In this document: in pieces, positions 6,989-7,612 of the stretch
How positions within the stretch are numbered: the first letter of the stretch is position 1
How the letters are laid out: every line of letters starts with the position of its first letter
DNA from: an uncultured Anaerolineae bacterium
GTDB lineage: Bacteria; Chloroflexota; Anaerolineae; Anaerolineales; UBA4823
Direction: 5' to 3'
DNA: 7,612 nt
Assembly (NCBI GenBank): GCA_937129505.1
Contig: CAKZNJ010000627.1
Span: 1 to 7,612, forward strand
The notes under the pieces: model-generated
Database searches by the model: none
Told to the model about the DNA's origin: nothing
Seen by the model: the letters and a program-made list of their open reading frames with translations, nothing else
Translations under genes and position numbers: made by a program

Positions 6989-7612
6989 ATGCAACGAATC
7001 ACAATTGATCCCATCACCCGTTTGGAAGGACATGGCAAGATTGAGATCTTCCTTGATGAACAAGGGAATGTCGCCAATTCGTACTTCCAAATCCCAGAGC
7101 TGCGCGGTTTTGAACGGTTCTGTGTCGGCCGCCAAGTAGAGGAAATTCCAATTCTCACGAATCGCATTTGTGGCGTCTGCCCTGAAGCCCATCATATGGC
7201 ATCAACCAAGGCTCTGGACGACCTGTTTCACGTTGAACCCACCAGCGCTGCCAGGAAGCTTCGTGAACTCCTGTATAGTTCCTTCTACGTAACTGACCAT
7301 ACCACCCACTTTTACATCTTGGCTGCCCCTGACTTTGTTATGGGCCCAGATGCGCCACCTGCAGAACGCAACATTCTCGGGGTAATTGCTAAGGTAGGGC
7401 TCGAGTTAGGCGGTGCTGTCATCAGGACGCGGCATGAAAATCACTGGGTGGTCCAGACGATTGGTGGGCGTCCAATACACCCTTGCTTCGGATTGCCCGG
7501 CGGCGTCCTCACTCCTGCCCGCCCACCGACCTCACGCGGCCCCGCCAGACACCCGCTTGCGCCTGCGGCGAGTGCGGGGGGCCGGGGACGAAGCCGGACG
7601 GGGAGGCGTCAG
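6989..7612 (+). CDS. mvhA: [NiFe] hydrogenase large subunit, group 3c (MvhA type), 3' truncated; tail suspect
   Basis: The ATG at 6989 follows AAGGAGG (6977-6983) with 5-bp spacing, and the frame is open to the right edge (208 codons). The large subunit carries the Ni-Fe active site where H2 is split. The N-terminus ITIDPITRLEGHGKIEI is the family signature, and RICGVCPEAHH (residues 59-69) is the L1 motif whose Cys61 and Cys64 ligate the metals. The conserved IGGRPIHP...GLPGGV (158-173) follows. The second cysteine pair (L2, CxxC near the C-terminus) lies beyond the window. From codon 174 (base 7508) the translation becomes Arg/Pro/Ala/Gly-rich with no hydrogenase likeness, where the family normally continues with a charged helical region. 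Only 6989-7507 should be treated as real mvhA. Confidence 0.9.
   Translation, partial: MQRITIDPITRLEGHGKIEIFLDEQGNVANSYFQIPELRGFERFCVGRQVEEIPILTNRICGVCPEAHHMASTKALDDLFHVEPTSAARKLRELLYSSFYVTDHTTHFYILAAPDFVMGPDAPPAERNILGVIAKVGLELGGAVIRTRHENHWVVQTIGGRPIHPCFGLPGGVLTPARPPTSRGPARHPLAPAASAGGRGRSRTGRRQ
7508..7612. other. GC-rich terminal segment inconsistent with mvhA, probable chimeric or low-quality contig end
   Basis: A hand count of 7501-7612 gives 88 G+C of 112 bases (79%), against 36 of 60 in the preceding line and a lower, moderate value in the genes upstream. The hydrogenase frame gives 35 residues with eight Arg, no Lys and no acidic residue. Neither of the other two plus-strand frames restores a recognisable large-subunit sequence, so one frameshift does not explain it. 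I recognise no mobile element, repeat or RNA gene in it. Confidence 0.65.

Noticed and set aside
7508..7612. A frameshift in mvhA as the cause of the odd tail
   Set aside because: Neither other plus-strand frame gives hydrogenase-like sequence after the break, and base composition changes at the same point, so a simple indel does not account for it.
1..7612. CRISPR arrays, tRNA or rRNA genes, insertion sequences
   Set aside because: I saw no regularly spaced repeats, no cloverleaf-like or rRNA-like segments, and no transposase or terminal inverted repeats; nearly all sequence is accounted for by the listed genes.

Overview
The window looks like part of a bacterial chromosome from an anaerobic, hydrogen-metabolising organism. 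Strong AGGAGG-type ribosome binding sites, a TTG start and a classical zwf (glucose-6-phosphate dehydrogenase) argue for a bacterium rather than a methanogenic archaeon. The combination would fit an anaerobic lineage such as Anaerolineae (Chloroflexota), but that placement is a guess; no phylogenetic marker is present.

Layout. Positions 1-222 (+) hold the 3' end of a gene whose protein ends in two zinc ribbons; its reading frame is open to the left edge. Positions 238-1698 (-) hold zwf, which converges on that gene across a 15-bp gap. Positions 1699-1941 are an AT-rich divergent intergenic region with two perfect 7-bp inverted repeats, one beside possible zwf promoter elements and one in the leader of the right-hand operon. 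From 1942 to the right edge (+) there is one tightly packed operon: hdrC, hdrB, hdrA, mvhD, mvhG and the 5' part of mvhA. Two junctions are 4-bp ATGA overlaps and the others have gaps of 3 to 17 bp, so the genes are almost certainly co-transcribed and translationally coupled.

Function. The six genes specify a cytoplasmic heterodisulfide-reductase-linked [NiFe] hydrogenase of the MvhADG-HdrABC type (group 3c). In the characterised methanogen complex, H2 is oxidised at MvhA, electrons pass through the MvhG clusters and the [2Fe-2S] protein MvhD to FAD on HdrA, and are bifurcated there: one path to ferredoxin, the other through HdrC to the noncubane clusters of HdrB, where a disulfide is reduced. 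All cluster-binding cysteine motifs I looked for are intact. Outside methanogens the CoM-S-S-CoB substrate is not expected, so the high-potential acceptor here is unknown.

Anomaly. The last ~105 bases (from about 7508) jump to about 80% G+C, and the mvhA translation abruptly stops resembling a hydrogenase large subunit and becomes an Arg/Pro/Ala/Gly-rich low-complexity string. This is best explained by a chimeric or low-quality contig end, so the mvhA sequence should be trusted only to about codon 173.
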